Shown: positions 63,303 through 64,000 of the stretch, piece after piece
Numbering within the stretch: the stretch's first letter is position 1
Layout: every line of letters starts with the position of its first letter
DNA from: Bacteroides fluxus YIT 12057
GTDB lineage: Bacteria; Bacteroidota; Bacteroidia; Bacteroidales; Bacteroidaceae
DNA length: 64,000 nt
Direction: 5' to 3'
Assembly (NCBI RefSeq): GCF_000195635.1
Contig: NZ_GL882691.1
Coordinates: forward strand, 35,760-99,759
Position numbers and translations under genes: made by a program
Notes under the pieces: model-generated
Databases searched by the model: none
Told to the model about the DNA's origin: nothing
The model's input: only the letters and a program-made list of their open reading frames with translations

Positions 63303-64000
63303 AAAGATATTTCCCTGTGTGGCCGTTCAGAAGACATAGTACGCTGGAGGAGAGCGGCATTTTCCGCGGATTCACCGACTGGCACTGCCATATTCTGCCG
63401 GGGGTGGACGACGGTGTGCGGACGATGGACGAATCGCTGGAGGCTCTGCGCCTGTACGAAGAATGCGGAGTGGAATCCGTGTGGCTCACGCCGCACGTCA
63501 TGGAAGACATCCCCAATACGACGGCGCGTCTGCGGGAGCGTTTCGCCGAGCTGCGTACGGTCTATCAGGGGACGGTGAAACTGCATCTGGCTGCCGAGAA
63601 TATGCTGGATACACTGTTTGAGGAACGGCTGGAAGCGGATGACCTGCTTCCTATCGGAGAGAAGGGCGACTGCCTGTTGGTGGAAACCTCTTGTTTCAAT
63701 CCGCCTATGGGGCTGCTTTCCCTGTTGAAGCGCATCCTGTCGAAAGGCTATTATCCGCTGCTGGCGCACCCCGAACGCTACCAGTATATGGATGGGCCGG
63801 ACTACCGGGCGCTGAAGGAAGCAGGCATCGCCTTCCAGCTGAACCTTCCCTCTTTGGCGGGCATGTATGGCAGAGCAGTGCAGAAAAAGGCCGCATCCCT
63901 GCTGAAGGCAGGGATGTACGACCTGACAGGAAGCGACTTGCACGCCGCTTCCGTTTTCACCGCATTGCTCCGGGCGAGGATTGACAGTCGAAGCAGGGAC
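63289..64000 (+). CDS. PHP-type tyrosine phosphatase (CpsB/YwqE), cut by window end
   Basis: Open frame from the ATG at 63289 (MVQIKRYFPVWPFRRHS), overlapping wzc by 14 bases, with no stop before 64000. The PHP metal motif DWHCHILPGVDDG, TPHVM, AAENMLD, LLVETSCFNPP and LLAHPERYQY fit CpsB/CapC/YwqE metal-dependent phosphatases, which dephosphorylate Wzc. SGSDLHA-like TGSDLHAAS near the end is also right. Incomplete at the 3' end. Confidence 0.9.

Overview
The window comes from a Bacteroides-type genome (Bacteroidales). Four things point there. Many genes are preceded by the Bacteroides -7 promoter motif TAnnTTTG, several with a TTG/TTTG box about 19-20 bases upstream. The capsule regulators UpxY and UpxZ are present. 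DUF4923, DUF4293, Mfa-like fimbrillin and 'smalltalk' families occur. Shine-Dalgarno sequences are weak. The strain or species cannot be fixed from the sequence alone.

Layout. 1-530: end of a tRNA array (Leu-CAG partial, Leu-GAG, Gly-GCC, Leu-CAG, Gly-GCC) closed by a two-way terminator. 542-5692: ordinary chromosomal genes (DUF4923 protein, EngB GTPase, RecR, a membrane protein, a GNAT acetyltransferase, YqgE, an aminotransferase). 5859-16016: tRNA-Asp with a roughly 10.1 kb integrative mobilizable element in its 3' end. The element has a 13-base direct repeat at both ends, a tyrosine integrase, DUF3853 HTH protein, RepA-like ATPase, primase, MobV relaxase, and a low-GC cargo of envelope lipoproteins that includes a tandem duplication. 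16138-18904: a graveyard of broken genes: two contractile-injection-system genes, a PAAR-like tail, an Mfa-like fimbrillin fragment, a DUF3307 tail and a TOTE-primase N-terminus. 19328-22331: ravA-viaA. 22339-25848: an Fe-S/flavin redox operon. 26151-26633: cytidine deaminase.

27219-50985: a phase-variable capsule locus. A 19-base inverted repeat flanks a 171-base segment whose promoter points into upxY (ON as assembled). It is followed by upxZ, a UDP-diacetamido-uronic-acid pathway (WbpB/E/D/A-like), then a very AT-rich core of epimerases, a DegT aminotransferase, a metallophosphoesterase, an ATP-grasp ligase, glycosyltransferases, Wzx and Wzy. After a remnant and a candidate GNAT toxin-antitoxin pair come a FAD/Fe-S oxidoreductase, another DegT aminotransferase and the initiating sugar-phosphate transferase.

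51468-57984: HU-like protein and smalltalk peptide, uvrB (minus strand), phenylacetate-CoA ligase with ACT protein, bamD, rpoZ and a DUF4293 protein. 58167-64000: start of a second polysaccharide locus of clearly higher GC (UpxY-like regulator, WecA-type transferase, Wza, Wzc, and a PHP-type phosphatase cut off by the window end). No inverted repeats were seen around its promoter.

Taken together, the two polysaccharide loci supply alternative surface coats. The first is under an invertible switch and the second looks non-invertible. Both use UpxY antitermination proteins, and UpxZ from the first could suppress the other's UpxY. The mobile element and the fragment zone next to it mark the tRNA-Asp downstream region as an integration hot spot.
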